DNA of 53,530 nucleotides from Marinobacter bryozoorum (GTDB lineage Bacteria > Pseudomonadota > Gammaproteobacteria > Pseudomonadales > Oleiphilaceae), in contig NZ_JAKZAH010000025.1 in the NCBI RefSeq assembly GCF_023156245.1, forward strand, positions 1 through 53,530. The letters run 5' to 3'. Position 1 is the stretch's first letter, and each line of letters begins with the position of its first letter. Below the pieces are notes generated by a model. It was given only the letters and a program-made list of their open reading frames with translations, made no database searches and was not told where the DNA came from. A program made the position numbers and the translations under genes. Shown here one piece after another: positions 28,009 through 36,870 of the stretch.

Positions 28009-29043
28009 ATGACCGACCAGATCACCCTTACCCGCCCCGACGACTGGCACCTGCACGTGCGGGACGGCGATGTGCTGGCGGACGTGGTACCGGCGACCGC
28101 ACAGCGTTTCGGCCGTGCCATTATCATGCCCAACTTGGTGCCGCCGGTTTCCAAGGCCGCCCAGGCCCTGCAGTACCGGGAGCGGATACTCGCCGCACGG
28201 GGTGGGCACACCGGGTTCGACCCCCTGATGACCCTTTACCTCACCGGGACCACCACCGCAGACGACATCCGTGAGGCGAAGCAGGCCGGCATCCCGGCCG
28301 CCAAGCTTTACCCGGCCGGCGCCACCACCAACTCGGCCTCGGGCGTTCGTGATATCAACGAGATCGATGACGTACTGGCCGCCATGGCCGAATGCGGCAT
28401 GCTGCTGCTCGTCCACGGCGAAGTCACCCATGACGACGTGGATATCTTTGACCGGGAGAAACAGTTTATCGACCAGGTGCTGGCACCGGTCATGGCAAGG
28501 CACCGGAACCTGCGGGTAGTGATGGAACACATTACCACCCGGGACGCGGCCACCTTTGTGAAAGAGCACAGCGAGGACCGACTGGCTGCCACCATTACGC
28601 CCCAGCACCTGATGTACAACCGCAACAACTTGCTGGTTGGCGGTATCCGGCCCCACCTGTACTGCCTGCCGGTACTGAAGCGGAACATTCATCAACAGGC
28701 CCTGCAGGATGCCGTGGCCAGCGGTGACCGGCGTTTCTTCTTGGGAACGGACTCGGCTCCCCACGCCCAGGACCGCAAGGAAACCACCTGTGGCTGTGCC
28801 GGCTGTTATTCCGCCTTTGCGGCCATTGAGCTGTACGCTGAGGTGTTCGAGGACCTGGGCGTTCTCGACAAACTGGAAGCCTTCGCCAGCTTCAACGGCG
28901 CGGATTTCTATGGCCTTCCCCGTAACACCGACACCATCACCCTGATCCGGGAGCCCTGGACGGTGCCGGAGTCGCTGCCCCTGGCCGGCGACCGGATAGT
29001 GCCGCTGAAAGCCGGCGAAACCCTGCGCTGGCGCCTGGCCTGA
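28009..29043 (+). CDS. pyrC: Dihydroorotase (PyrC, class II)
   Basis: Closes the dihydroorotate ring in pyrimidine synthesis. The 344-residue protein starts [20 protein letters not shown], with the metal-binding HxH (His14, His16). The carbamylated-lysine region is [13 protein letters not shown] (about residue 100), further histidines lie in VHGEVTH and VMEHITT, and the catalytic aspartate is in LGTDSAPH. The frame is open far upstream (from 27772) across motY's start, but homologues begin at ATG 28009, with AGGAG upstream. A TATACT at 27966-27971 is a plausible -10 box. Confidence 0.96.
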   Translation: MTDQITLTRPDDWHLHVRDGDVLADVVPATAQRFGRAIIMPNLVPPVSKAAQALQYRERILAARGGHTGFDPLMTLYLTGTTTADDIREAKQAGIPAAKLYPAGATTNSASGVRDINEIDDVLAAMAECGMLLLVHGEVTHDDVDIFDREKQFIDQVLAPVMARHRNLRVVMEHITTRDAATFVKEHSEDRLAATITPQHLMYNRNNLLVGGIRPHLYCLPVLKRNIHQQALQDAVASGDRRFFLGTDSAPHAQDRKETTCGCAGCYSAFAAIELYAEVFEDLGVLDKLEAFASFNGADFYGLPRNTDTITLIREPWTVPESLPLAGDRIVPLKAGETLRWRLA

Positions 29044-29079
29044 ACGCTACATTGACTATTATTCCGACCGGGAGACGTT

Positions 29080-29754
29080 GTGACTGAAGAAACCAGGACA
29101 CCCCACCCCATGGCCCGGCGCTTCCGGGGCTTTCTGCCCGTTGTGGTGGACGTGGAAACCGGGGGCTTCAACCCGCGTACCGATGCCTTGCTGGAAGTGG
29201 CCGCCGTGCTCATTACCATGGACGATGAAGGGTGGCTGCACCGGGGTGAAACCATTTCCCGGCACGTGCACCCGTTCGAAGGCGCCAACCTGGAGAAGTC
29301 CGCCCTGGATTTCACTGGTATCGACCCCTGGACCGAGGACCGTGGTGCGATCAACGAAAAAGACGCCCTGCGTGAGGTATTCCTGCCCATCCGCAAGGCA
29401 GTGAAGGAGTTTAACTGCAAACGGGCCGTGCTGGTGGGCCATAATGCGACCTTCGACCACAACTTCGTGTTCGCAGCGGCCGAACGGGCGGATATCAAGC
29501 GTAACCCCTTCCACCCGTTCTCCACCTTTGACACCGCCACCCTGGCGGGCCTGGCGTACGGTCACACGGTACTGGCGGAAGCCTGCAAGAGGGCGGGGCT
29601 GGAATTCAGTAACCGAGAAGCCCATTCCGCTGCCTACGATGCCGAGAAAACCGCCGACCTGTTCTGCGGCATCGTGAACCGATGGAAGTCCCTCGGCGGC
29701 TTCCCGCTGCCAGAACCGGCCAGCCAGGAGACCACCGGTACCGCCAGCGCCTGA
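29080..29754 (+). CDS. rnt: Ribonuclease T
   Basis: A DEDD-family 3'-5' exoribonuclease that trims the 3' ends of tRNA and other stable RNAs. The 224-residue protein has the three exonuclease motifs: [12 protein letters not shown] (Asp, Glu), [12 protein letters not shown] (Asp) and [14 protein letters not shown] (His, Asp). It starts with GTG 36 bases after the pyrC stop codon, preceded by GGGAG, so it is co-transcribed with pyrC as in Pseudomonas. It ends tail-to-tail with the fatty acyl-CoA reductase gene, with 22 bases between stop codons and no visible terminator. Confidence 0.95.
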   Translation: MTEETRTPHPMARRFRGFLPVVVDVETGGFNPRTDALLEVAAVLITMDDEGWLHRGETISRHVHPFEGANLEKSALDFTGIDPWTEDRGAINEKDALREVFLPIRKAVKEFNCKRAVLVGHNATFDHNFVFAAAERADIKRNPFHPFSTFDTATLAGLAYGHTVLAEACKRAGLEFSNREAHSAAYDAEKTADLFCGIVNRWKSLGGFPLPEPASQETTGTASA

Positions 29755-29776
29755 GGGAAACCCGTCAGACGCCTCC

Positions 29777-31759
29777 CTACCAGTGAATGCCGCGCATCAG
29801 TGCGGCAAAGGCCACCTGTTCCGACGTCACCTGCGCCTGCTCGCCCTTGCGCCCCGAGGCCCCCGGCGAGTCCGGGAACATGCGATACCCTGTGTTCATT
29901 ACGATCTCGCCCAGCTTCGGAGCCACGGCGTGGGTCACCTGGGCAAACACACCCAGGCGGGTGGCGATGCGCTTGGGGCGGTGAATGATGGCTTCGGCCA
30001 CCATGTCCGCCGCCTCATCCGGGGTCAGCGTGGGCACTGAGTCATAGATCCTGGTGGGGGCAATCATCGGCGTTTTCACCAGCGGCATGTTGATGGTGGT
30101 GAAGGTGACGTTGCGGTCGGACCACTCGGCTGCAGCGCATCGACTGAAGGCATCCAGGGCCGACTTGGACGCCACATAGGCCGAAAACCGGGGTGCGTTG
30201 GTCAGCACACCGATGGACGAGAGATTCACCACGTGCCCCCGCTTGCGCTTCAGCATTTCCGGGGCAAATCCCATGATCAGCCGCACAGCGCCAAAATAGT
30301 TGAGCTGCATGGTGCGCTCGAAATCATGGAAGCGGTCAAAGGAATGCGACAGTGACCTGCGAATGGAGCGGCCGGCATTATTCACCAGTACATCCACACC
30401 TCCGTGGTTAGCCAGTACCTCGGTCACGAACCGGTCACAGGCCTCCATATCCGCAAAGTCACACTGGTAGGCATGAACCTCCGCACCCCGCTCCCGCAGG
30501 GCCTCGGCAACCTCTTTCAGTCTTTCCGGCTTGCGGGCACCGATCACCAGTATGGCGCCGGCGTCCGCCAGCTTTTCCGCTGTGGCAAGGCCAATCCCGG
30601 AGGTTGCACCGGTCACCACACAGACCCTGCCCTCAACCGCGCCCCGCAGGCTGCGATCACGAAACAGGTCCGGGTCCAGGTGGCGCTCCCAGTAGTCCCA
30701 GATAACGGGTGCGTAGTCGGTCAAACGGGGTACTTCAATACCACTTCCCTTTAATGCCCGCTCTGACTCCCGGTTGTCAAAGCGGGTCGGGTAGTTGATG
30801 AACGAGAGCACGGATTCGGGAATACCCAGGTCATCCAGAACCGCTGACGTCAGCCGCTTTACCGGCGGCAACCCCTTCAGGGACTGGCGGATAAACGGCG
30901 GCACAAACCCGAACATCCGAGAATCCACCCGCATCGCCATCCTTGGGGCGTGGCCTGCCTCGCAGAAGATGTTGAGGATCTCTCCCACCTTGTAGGGATC
31001 CGGGTCGACCAGGTGGAAACACTGGCCATCCTCCCCTTCCTTATGGGCCAGGTAGTCAAGCGCGTCTGCCACGTAATCCACCGGCACGATATTAAGCCTG
31101 CCCCCTTCCACGCCGATGGTGGGGACCCACTGGGGCAAGGCGTGGCGTACCTTCTGGATCAGCTTGAAGAAGTAATACGGGCCGTCCACCTTGTCCATTT
31201 CGCCGGTGCGGGAGTGGCCAATAACCATGCCAGGGCGATAGATGCGGAAAGGCACCTGGCACTCATTGCGAACCAGTGCTTCCGAATCATGCTTGCTTCG
31301 CAGGTAGGGATGCTCGAGGCCGGTGGCCTCATCAAACATGTCTTCCCGGAAGGTACCCTTGTACAGGCCGGCAGCAGCAATGGATGACACATGGTGGAAG
31401 CAACCAGCCTTCAGGTCTTGCGCCGCTTCCAGGGCATGCCGGGTGCCGTCCACGTTGGCCCGTTGTTGTGCCTCGGCATCAGAGGCCATGTCATAGACGG
31501 CTGCCAGGTGGAAAAAGTGGTCGACGTTGCCAGCCAGGGCCTTTCGGGTTTTGGCGTCGAGCCCCAGCCCCGGCCTGGACAAGTCGCCCACCACCGCGTG
31601 GACCCGGTCAGCCCCCTCACCCCATCGCTCCCGCAGGGCCTCCAGCTTGTCCAGGGATTCCCGCCGCACCAGCACATGCACCTTGCCACCCCGGGCCAAC
31701 AACCTGGCCACCAGGAAACGGCCAATAAAACCGGTACCACCCGTCAGAAAATAGTTCAT
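29777..31759 (-). CDS. Fatty acyl-CoA reductase (alcohol-forming), two-domain SDR
   Basis: A 660-residue protein with two nucleotide-binding reductase halves. The N-terminal half is an extended SDR (NAD_binding_4 type: MNYFLTGGTGFIGRFLV, FHHVSSIAAAGLYKG, catalytic Tyr in HPYLRSKH, IYRPGMVIGHS). The C-terminal half is a classical SDR (VVTGATSGIGLATAEKL, LVNNAGRSIRR, NLSSIGV, YVASK). This is the layout of the Marinobacter enzyme that reduces fatty acyl-CoA or acyl-ACP through the aldehyde to the fatty alcohol used for wax esters. From memory the resemblance is close over the whole length. The frame is open to 31978, but I chose ATG 31759 because the Rossmann strand begins there and GCAGGA precedes it. 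No wax ester synthase gene lies nearby. Confidence 0.93.
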   Translation of the reverse strand: MNYFLTGGTGFIGRFLVARLLARGGKVHVLVRRESLDKLEALRERWGEGADRVHAVVGDLSRPGLGLDAKTRKALAGNVDHFFHLAAVYDMASDAEAQQRANVDGTRHALEAAQDLKAGCFHHVSSIAAAGLYKGTFREDMFDEATGLEHPYLRSKHDSEALVRNECQVPFRIYRPGMVIGHSRTGEMDKVDGPYYFFKLIQKVRHALPQWVPTIGVEGGRLNIVPVDYVADALDYLAHKEGEDGQCFHLVDPDPYKVGEILNIFCEAGHAPRMAMRVDSRMFGFVPPFIRQSLKGLPPVKRLTSAVLDDLGIPESVLSFINYPTRFDNRESERALKGSGIEVPRLTDYAPVIWDYWERHLDPDLFRDRSLRGAVEGRVCVVTGATSGIGLATAEKLADAGAILVIGARKPERLKEVAEALRERGAEVHAYQCDFADMEACDRFVTEVLANHGGVDVLVNNAGRSIRRSLSHSFDRFHDFERTMQLNYFGAVRLIMGFAPEMLKRKRGHVVNLSSIGVLTNAPRFSAYVASKSALDAFSRCAAAEWSDRNVTFTTINMPLVKTPMIAPTRIYDSVPTLTPDEAADMVAEAIIHRPKRIATRLGVFAQVTHAVAPKLGEIVMNTGYRMFPDSPGASGRKGEQAQVTSEQVAFAALMRGIHW

Positions 31760-31961
31760 GATCATCCTGCCCTGCGTTGTTGTAATGATTGCGTTCCTCA
31801 CCCTTACTTTATGCCAACATGGGAGATCGCGAAACGCGAACAGAACAAAGTGTTGACCTGCCTCAGGGTCACCCCGGAATGCATCCGGCGGAACCAGATG
31901 CGATAATCCGGGTCTTATCCACCCCGGAGTCCCGGAACAGTCATCAGCAGGAGAACCTTGA

Positions 31962-32255
31962 ATGTCCAGCCAGGACAACGCTGACCGTTATATATCCATT
32001 GCCCGCGCCTGCCTCAGGGCCATCAACGACACCGCTACCAACAGTGGCAGCCGCGAAGAGAAGATCCAGGCCGTGTACCAGGCGATCGACGAGGCCTTCC
32101 AGGCGGAATTCGCTGAACAGCGCCAGTCCATTGCGGTGATGGCCTCCGTACTCGAGCGCATTGCCTCCGGAAAGCTCAGTGGTGATGAAGCCGCCACCCT
32201 CGCCAGGATCACCCTGGACCAGCACCCCGGCACCGATCAGGGCCAGGTGCACTGA
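31962..32255 (+). CDS. Small protein of unknown function
   Basis: A 97-residue protein I do not recognise. It is polar, without signal peptide or membrane helix, and looks mostly helical (DRYISIARACLRAINDTA, REEKIQAVYQAIDEAFQAEF, QSIAVMASVLERIASG). The ATG is preceded by CAGGAG at a normal distance, and base use in the frame is like the core genes, so I take it as real. It is divergent from the fatty acyl-CoA reductase and 56 bases ahead of the M16 protease gene on the same strand. Confidence 0.7.
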   Translation: MSSQDNADRYISIARACLRAINDTATNSGSREEKIQAVYQAIDEAFQAEFAEQRQSIAVMASVLERIASGKLSGDEAATLARITLDQHPGTDQGQVH

Positions 32256-32311
32256 GCGGATAACTGACCTGAAACCAGCGCCACTTCCCAGACCCGCTAA
32301 AGGAACCCCGT

Positions 32312-35158
32312 ATGGCTAACCATTCTGTTGCACGCCTGATGTTCACCTGGCTGGCCACACTGCTGGCCCTGCTGGCGATCTCGACGGCACAGGCAGCCAC
32401 CGAGGACCGGCTGGAGCCGATCAAGAGCCCCGCGGACAGCAATGAATACCGGTACCTGAGCCTGGACAACGGTCTGGAGGTACTGCTGGTTTCCGACCCG
32501 GACGCCGACAAGGCCGCGGCCTCACTGAACGTAGCGGTCGGTAGCGGCAACAATCCGGCCGGTCGTGAAGGGCTGGCGCACTTCCTTGAACACATGCTGT
32601 TCCTGGGCACCGAGAAATATCCGGACCCCGGCGAGTACCAACAGTTCATTCGCAGTCATGGCGGAACCCACAACGCCTTTACTGCCTTCCAGGACACCAA
32701 CTATTTCTTTGATATCCAGGCCCAGCACCTGGAGCCGGCCCTGGACCGCTTCGCCCAGCAGTTCGCCGCGCCCCTGTTCACGGCCGACCTGGTGGACCGT
32801 GAACGTAACGCAGTGCACTCGGAGTACAGCGCCTCACTGAAAGAGGATGGCCGCCGTTACTTTTCAGTGCGCAAAGCCATCAGCAATCCGGACCATGCCT
32901 TCAGTCAGTTCTCGGTAGGCAACCTGATTACCCTGGACAACACCGACGAACGGCGCCTGCGGGACGACCTGATCGAGTTCTGGGAAAACGAATACTCGGC
33001 CAACCTGATGACCCTGGCGGTCTACGGCCCCCAGTCGCTGGACGAACTTGAAGCCATGGTTCGCCCCCGCTTCAGCGTGATCGAAAACCGGAACCTGGAA
33101 GTCAGGGAACATCCGCAGCCGGTGTTCGACAAGGACGCGCTTCCGGCCCGGCTGCAAGTTCAGACGATTAAAGATATCAAACAGCTACAGCTGGTTTTTC
33201 CCATTCCATCTCAACAGGAAAACTACCGCACCAAGCCCCTGCACTATGTGGCCAGCCTGCTGGGCCATGAAGGTCCGGGCAGCCTGTTCGACGTGCTCAA
33301 GCGCAAGGGCTGGGTAGAAAGCCTGTCCGCCGGCAGCGGCACCGACACCGGGCATCACTCGAGCCTGGAACTGAGCATGGCCCTGACCGACGACGGCCTG
33401 GACCACCAGGAAGACATCATTGCCCTGACATTCGACTATATCGACCTGGTTCGTACCGAAGGTATCGACCGTTTCCGCTTTGAGGAAGACCGTCAGCTGT
33501 CAGAAATCGATTTTCGCTACCAGCAACGTCCCGAGCCCCTGCACCTGGCCATGCGACTGTCCATGGAAATGCAGGAAGTAGCACCGGAGGATGTGTTAAG
33601 GGCTCGCTGGATGATGACCGAGTACGCCCCCAATCAGTACCGTGACCTGCTGAGCAGGCTGACGCCAGAGAACGTGCTGATCACCCTCCGCACCAACGAA
33701 CCCTTGCCAGAGAGCGCCAGCGAGACACCCTGGTATGACACACCCTACCTGCTGAAGAAGAACATCAGTGTGCCCCAAGGTGACAGCCAGGCGGAATCGC
33801 TTGCCGGACAGCTGGCGCTGCCCGAAGAGAATCCTTTTATTCCGGACGATCTCAGCGTTCTTGAGGGGCCTTCGCTGGAACAACCGGAAAAGCTGGCCAC
33901 CCGGGCCAACCTGGAGCTCTGGTACGCAAGGGACACCCGCTTCGGCCGCCCGGAAGCGAACATTTTCCTGAGCCTTCGCTCGCCCATGACCACCGAGTCA
34001 CCCCGTGGCCAGGTACTGACCCACCTGCTGGCAGACGCCGTGTCCGTTGAACTCAATCCCTGGGCCTACCCCGCCCGGATGGCCGGGCTGGACTACCGCG
34101 TTTACCCGCACTTGCGCGGCCTGACCATACGAACCGGTGGTTACCATGATCGCCTGCCGGTGTTGATGAACCGGGTAATGTCGACGCTGGCCGACCCGGT
34201 GATCAGCGAACAACGCTTCCGCATTGCCCGCCAGCAACTGATGGACAGTCTGCGCAATCGCTTGCAGGACAAACCGGTGGCCCAGGCCGCCTCACTGGTA
34301 CAGGACACGCTGATTCTGGGAGCCTGGACAACGGAAGAGAAACTGGCCGCTGCAGAGGCGCTTACGGTGGACGACCTGCGGGCATTCGCCGAAGCGTTCA
34401 ACGAAGAAGTTGACGCGGTAATGCTGGTACATGGCAACGCCACACGGGCCTTTGCACTCAATACCGCCGGGCAGGCCCGGGCCACGCTACTGCACAACTC
34501 ACAGGCTGCAACGGTTAACCGCAGCCAGGTTCGGGACCTGCCGGAAGGACAGACCGGGATACAGCTACAGGTACCCCACCCGGACACCGGCTACCTGCGG
34601 TATAGCCAGGGCGCGGACACCAGCTTTGCCGAGCGTGCCCGCTATCGCCTGCTAGCCCAGGTAATCAGTGGCGCCTTCTATGAGGAACTCCGTACTAAAC
34701 GACAGCTGGGCTATATCGTCTATGCCACGCCGTTTGAGATGCTTGAAACACCCGCGATCGGACTGGTCGTGCAGTCACCCGAGGCCAGTGCAGAAATCAT
34801 TGACCAGGCGGTCGCTGATTTCGCTGCAAGCTTCCGGGAGCACATTGAGGGCATGGACGACAGCGCACTGGAGCGGGAACGCCAGGCCGTTATCAGCAAG
34901 TTGAAGGAACAGGAGCGCACCCTGTCAGAGGTGTCTGAACGATACTGGCGGGAAATTGACCGGCAGGCGACCGACTTTGACAGCAAGGAACAACTGGCCG
35001 CTGCAGTGGCACAGGTGAGCAGGGAACAACTGCTGGCCACCTTCGACCACGCACTCGCCGAGCTGGATTCCAGCCTGCTGGTCGTGACCGGGTCGGAACT
35101 GGAAACCTCGGAGGAAACCATCAACACGCTGCGAAATCAGCCGCCGGTAAAAGACTGA
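32312..35158 (+). CDS. Insulinase-family (M16) zinc protease, pitrilysin-like
   Basis: A 948-residue periplasmic metalloprotease. Residues 1-29 are a signal peptide (LATLLALLAISTAQAA). The inverted zinc motif HxxEH is HFLEH at 90-94, and the third ligand Glu171 (ERNAVHSEYSAS) is separated from it by 76 residues, the exact HxxEH-x76-E pattern of M16A enzymes. The C-terminal half carries the inactive clamp domain (ELRTKRQLGYIVYATPFE). Likely it degrades small peptides and protein fragments in the periplasm. Its last 22 bases overlap the end of the convergent TIGR04282 gene. Confidence 0.93.
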   Translation: MANHSVARLMFTWLATLLALLAISTAQAATEDRLEPIKSPADSNEYRYLSLDNGLEVLLVSDPDADKAAASLNVAVGSGNNPAGREGLAHFLEHMLFLGTEKYPDPGEYQQFIRSHGGTHNAFTAFQDTNYFFDIQAQHLEPALDRFAQQFAAPLFTADLVDRERNAVHSEYSASLKEDGRRYFSVRKAISNPDHAFSQFSVGNLITLDNTDERRLRDDLIEFWENEYSANLMTLAVYGPQSLDELEAMVRPRFSVIENRNLEVREHPQPVFDKDALPARLQVQTIKDIKQLQLVFPIPSQQENYRTKPLHYVASLLGHEGPGSLFDVLKRKGWVESLSAGSGTDTGHHSSLELSMALTDDGLDHQEDIIALTFDYIDLVRTEGIDRFRFEEDRQLSEIDFRYQQRPEPLHLAMRLSMEMQEVAPEDVLRARWMMTEYAPNQYRDLLSRLTPENVLITLRTNEPLPESASETPWYDTPYLLKKNISVPQGDSQAESLAGQLALPEENPFIPDDLSVLEGPSLEQPEKLATRANLELWYARDTRFGRPEANIFLSLRSPMTTESPRGQVLTHLLADAVSVELNPWAYPARMAGLDYRVYPHLRGLTIRTGGYHDRLPVLMNRVMSTLADPVISEQRFRIARQQLMDSLRNRLQDKPVAQAASLVQDTLILGAWTTEEKLAAAEALTVDDLRAFAEAFNEEVDAVMLVHGNATRAFALNTAGQARATLLHNSQAATVNRSQVRDLPEGQTGIQLQVPHPDTGYLRYSQGADTSFAERARYRLLAQVISGAFYEELRTKRQLGYIVYATPFEMLETPAIGLVVQSPEASAEIIDQAVADFAASFREHIEGMDDSALERERQAVISKLKEQERTLSEVSERYWREIDRQATDFDSKEQLAAAVAQVSREQLLATFDHALAELDSSLLVVTGSELETSEETINTLRNQPPVKD

Positions 35159-35778
35159 CCTACCATAGCGATGAACCGGTCCCAGTCGGCCGGTTCATCC
35201 ACGTCCCAGCGGGGCTCCAGGGTAGCCACGGACAGCCCCGCCCGTTCCACCGCCAGGAGACTCTGCACCAGCGCCTGCTCGGATCCCCAGGTTACGCCAT
35301 CAAGCATAGCTTGCCGGGTATCCCGGGCTCCAATCAGTACGTAGCCGCCATCATCGGACGGACCAAACACCACATCGGCGTGATCTAGGGCCTGCCTTGC
35401 CTGCTCGATATACTCCGGGTCTACCGACGGACAGTCACTGCCAATCACCATGGCCTTGCCCGCACACTCAAGACCCTCTGCCAGCGCATGGGTCATCCGT
35501 TCGCCAAGGTCAGCACCCTGCTGGATGGTAGAAGGCAAGTGGTTCCTTTTCATGGCCGCCAGAACCGGCCCGGCCTCCGGCGGGGGTGTCGCGAGGGGCT
35601 GGTCCCACGCCAACAATAGCGGATGACCGCTGTTACGTAGCCGCTCCATCACGGTCAGGGTCAGCCGGATGTGGGCTTGCAGGGCTCCTTCCTGGCCCAG
35701 GCGGGGCTCAAGTCGGGTTTTCACCCTCCCGGGCTGGGGCCACTTGGCAAACTGGATCAGCTGAACGGTTGAGCTCAT
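35137..35778 (-). CDS. TIGR04282 family glycosyltransferase-like protein (DUF2064)
   Basis: A 213-residue nucleotidyl/glycosyltransferase A-fold protein. It starts MSSTVQLIQFAKWPQPGRVKTRL, with VIGSDCPSV (about residue 115) and VVFGPSDDGGYVLIG following, which are the hallmarks of the DUF2064/TIGR04282 group. The group was named for a proposed role in arsenosugar biosynthesis, but members occur in many settings and the activity is not settled. The frame is open to 35880; ATG 35778 is preferred because it overlaps the upstream gene's stop codon by four bases (ATGA) and has AGGA in front. It forms a pair with the TIGR04283 gene. Confidence 0.87.
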   Translation of the reverse strand: MSSTVQLIQFAKWPQPGRVKTRLEPRLGQEGALQAHIRLTLTVMERLRNSGHPLLLAWDQPLATPPPEAGPVLAAMKRNHLPSTIQQGADLGERMTHALAEGLECAGKAMVIGSDCPSVDPEYIEQARQALDHADVVFGPSDDGGYVLIGARDTRQAMLDGVTWGSEQALVQSLLAVERAGLSVATLEPRWDVDEPADWDRFIAMVGQSFTGG

Positions 35779-36497
35779 GCCGGTCCTGCCTCCGACCTGC
35801 CACGCCTGACGTCCGCCCGATAAGCCCGGGCCAGTTCGCCGGGGTCGGCACCACGCCAGTAACGCCACCGCAGCCGCCACATCAGCCAGATCGTCCGGCA
35901 GGCACCGTTCTGTTCCCAGCGCCGGCTGTCAGTAATCACGGGGCTGGCCACACAGAACGGGCGTGACACACGTTTGAGCCGTCGGCACAGCTCGATGTCC
36001 TCCATCAGCGGCATTTCCCGGTATCCTCCCTGCGTGTCGAGCACCGACCGGCGCACGAATATGCCCTGGTCCCCGGTCGCGATACCGGTGAGCCGGGAGC
36101 GCAGATTCATCATAAAGGCGATAACCCGGTAAATTCGGCGATTACCGCTGAGGCGAACATCAAAACGCCCCCAGGCCCGATCGCTGCTCATAAAGTCGTG
36201 CAAACGGCTGGCAGCGTCTGGCGCCAAGACCGTGTCACCATGCAGGAACAACAGCACATCACCGCTCGCTTTCTCGGCCCCACAGTTCATCTGCACCGCC
36301 CGCCCCCGCGCAGAGACCACCAGTTGATCACAGAAGGGGGCCGCCAGCGCACGGGTATCATCCGTGCTGTCGCCGTCAACCACGATGACTTCGACGCCCT
36401 GCTCACGCAACGCGGCGAGGCGCTGAAGCGTTGGCACGATGGCCGCGGATTCATTAAGAACGGGAATGATGATACTGACAGCAGGCGACCGTGGCAC
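35775..36497 (-). CDS. TIGR04283 family glycosyltransferase (GT2-like)
   Basis: A 240-residue family-2 glycosyltransferase. The GT-A start is SIIIPVLNESAAIVPTL, followed by VIVVDGDSTDDTRALA with the nucleotide-sugar binding aspartate, LLFLHGDTVLAP with the metal-binding DxD-like site, and a C-terminal WRLRWRYWRGADPGELAR that is typical of TIGR04283. It starts with GTG, preceded by GGAG. It is coupled to TIGR04282 by a four-base overlap. No arsenic methyltransferase or radical SAM gene of an arsenosugar pathway is visible here, so the pathway remains open. Confidence 0.87.
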   Translation of the reverse strand: MPRSPAVSIIIPVLNESAAIVPTLQRLAALREQGVEVIVVDGDSTDDTRALAAPFCDQLVVSARGRAVQMNCGAEKASGDVLLFLHGDTVLAPDAASRLHDFMSSDRAWGRFDVRLSGNRRIYRVIAFMMNLRSRLTGIATGDQGIFVRRSVLDTQGGYREMPLMEDIELCRRLKRVSRPFCVASPVITDSRRWEQNGACRTIWLMWRLRWRYWRGADPGELARAYRADVRRGRSEAGPA

Positions 36498-36550
36498 CGG
36501 GTGCTCCGACGCAAAAAAGTGAATGGGACCGACGGATCAGCGAACCCGCC

Positions 36551-36579
36551 TTGAGACATGGGCAACAGCCCGTTATTAT
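36551..36579 (+). promoter_or_regulatory. Promoter of tRNA-Arg
   Basis: TTGAGA (36551-36556) and TATTAT (36574-36579) are separated by 17 bases, each one base off the sigma-70 consensus, about 20 bases before the tRNA gene. Confidence 0.7.
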
Positions 36580-36599
36580 ACCGGCCTTTCCGGCGAAAC

Positions 36600-36676
36600 G
36601 CCCCCGTAGCTCATCTGGATAGAGCGTCCCCCTCCTAAGGGGAAGGTAGCAGGTTCGAGTCCTGCCGGGGGTACCA
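36600..36676 (+). tRNA. tRNA-Arg (anticodon CCT)
   Basis: A 77-base tRNA with encoded CCA. The acceptor stem GCCCCCG/CGGGGGT, the D stem GCTC/GAGC, the anticodon stem TCCCC/GGGGA with loop CTCCTAA (anticodon CCT at 36634-36636), and the T arm GCAGG-TTCGAGT-CCTGC all fold. The first acceptor pair is G-U. The 3' end is the likely integration site of the element whose integrase starts 194 bases downstream, so the terminal bases may have been supplied by the element. Confidence 0.95.
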
Positions 36677-36788
36677 ATTACCCTTCCACCAAGATCCACC
36701 ATCCTCCGCAAACTACCGTTTTTAAACACGTTTTACCTTATACTTAGTCCATGACCATCCATTGACATCCATGCTCAGCCACAACCTT

Positions 36789-36870
36789 TGGGGGTACATC
36801 TGGGGGTGCAAACTGAAATGCACCCCGCTATAGTAAGTTTTATACCCCCAACCGCTGCAGGATACCCCCA
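36789..36870. repeat. TGGGGGTA repeat cluster at the integrase promoter (putative arm sites)
   Basis: TGGGGGTA at 36789-36796 and TGGGGGTG at 36801-36808 on the plus strand are followed by TACCCCCA at 36843-36850 and 36863-36870, the last abutting the integrase ATG. In addition GGGGTGCA (36803-36810) and TGCACCCC (36819-36826) form a perfect hairpin. Repeated octamers beside a tRNA-borne att site are typical of integrase arm-binding or excisionase sites, and their position would also let the integrase repress its own gene. Confidence 0.55.
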
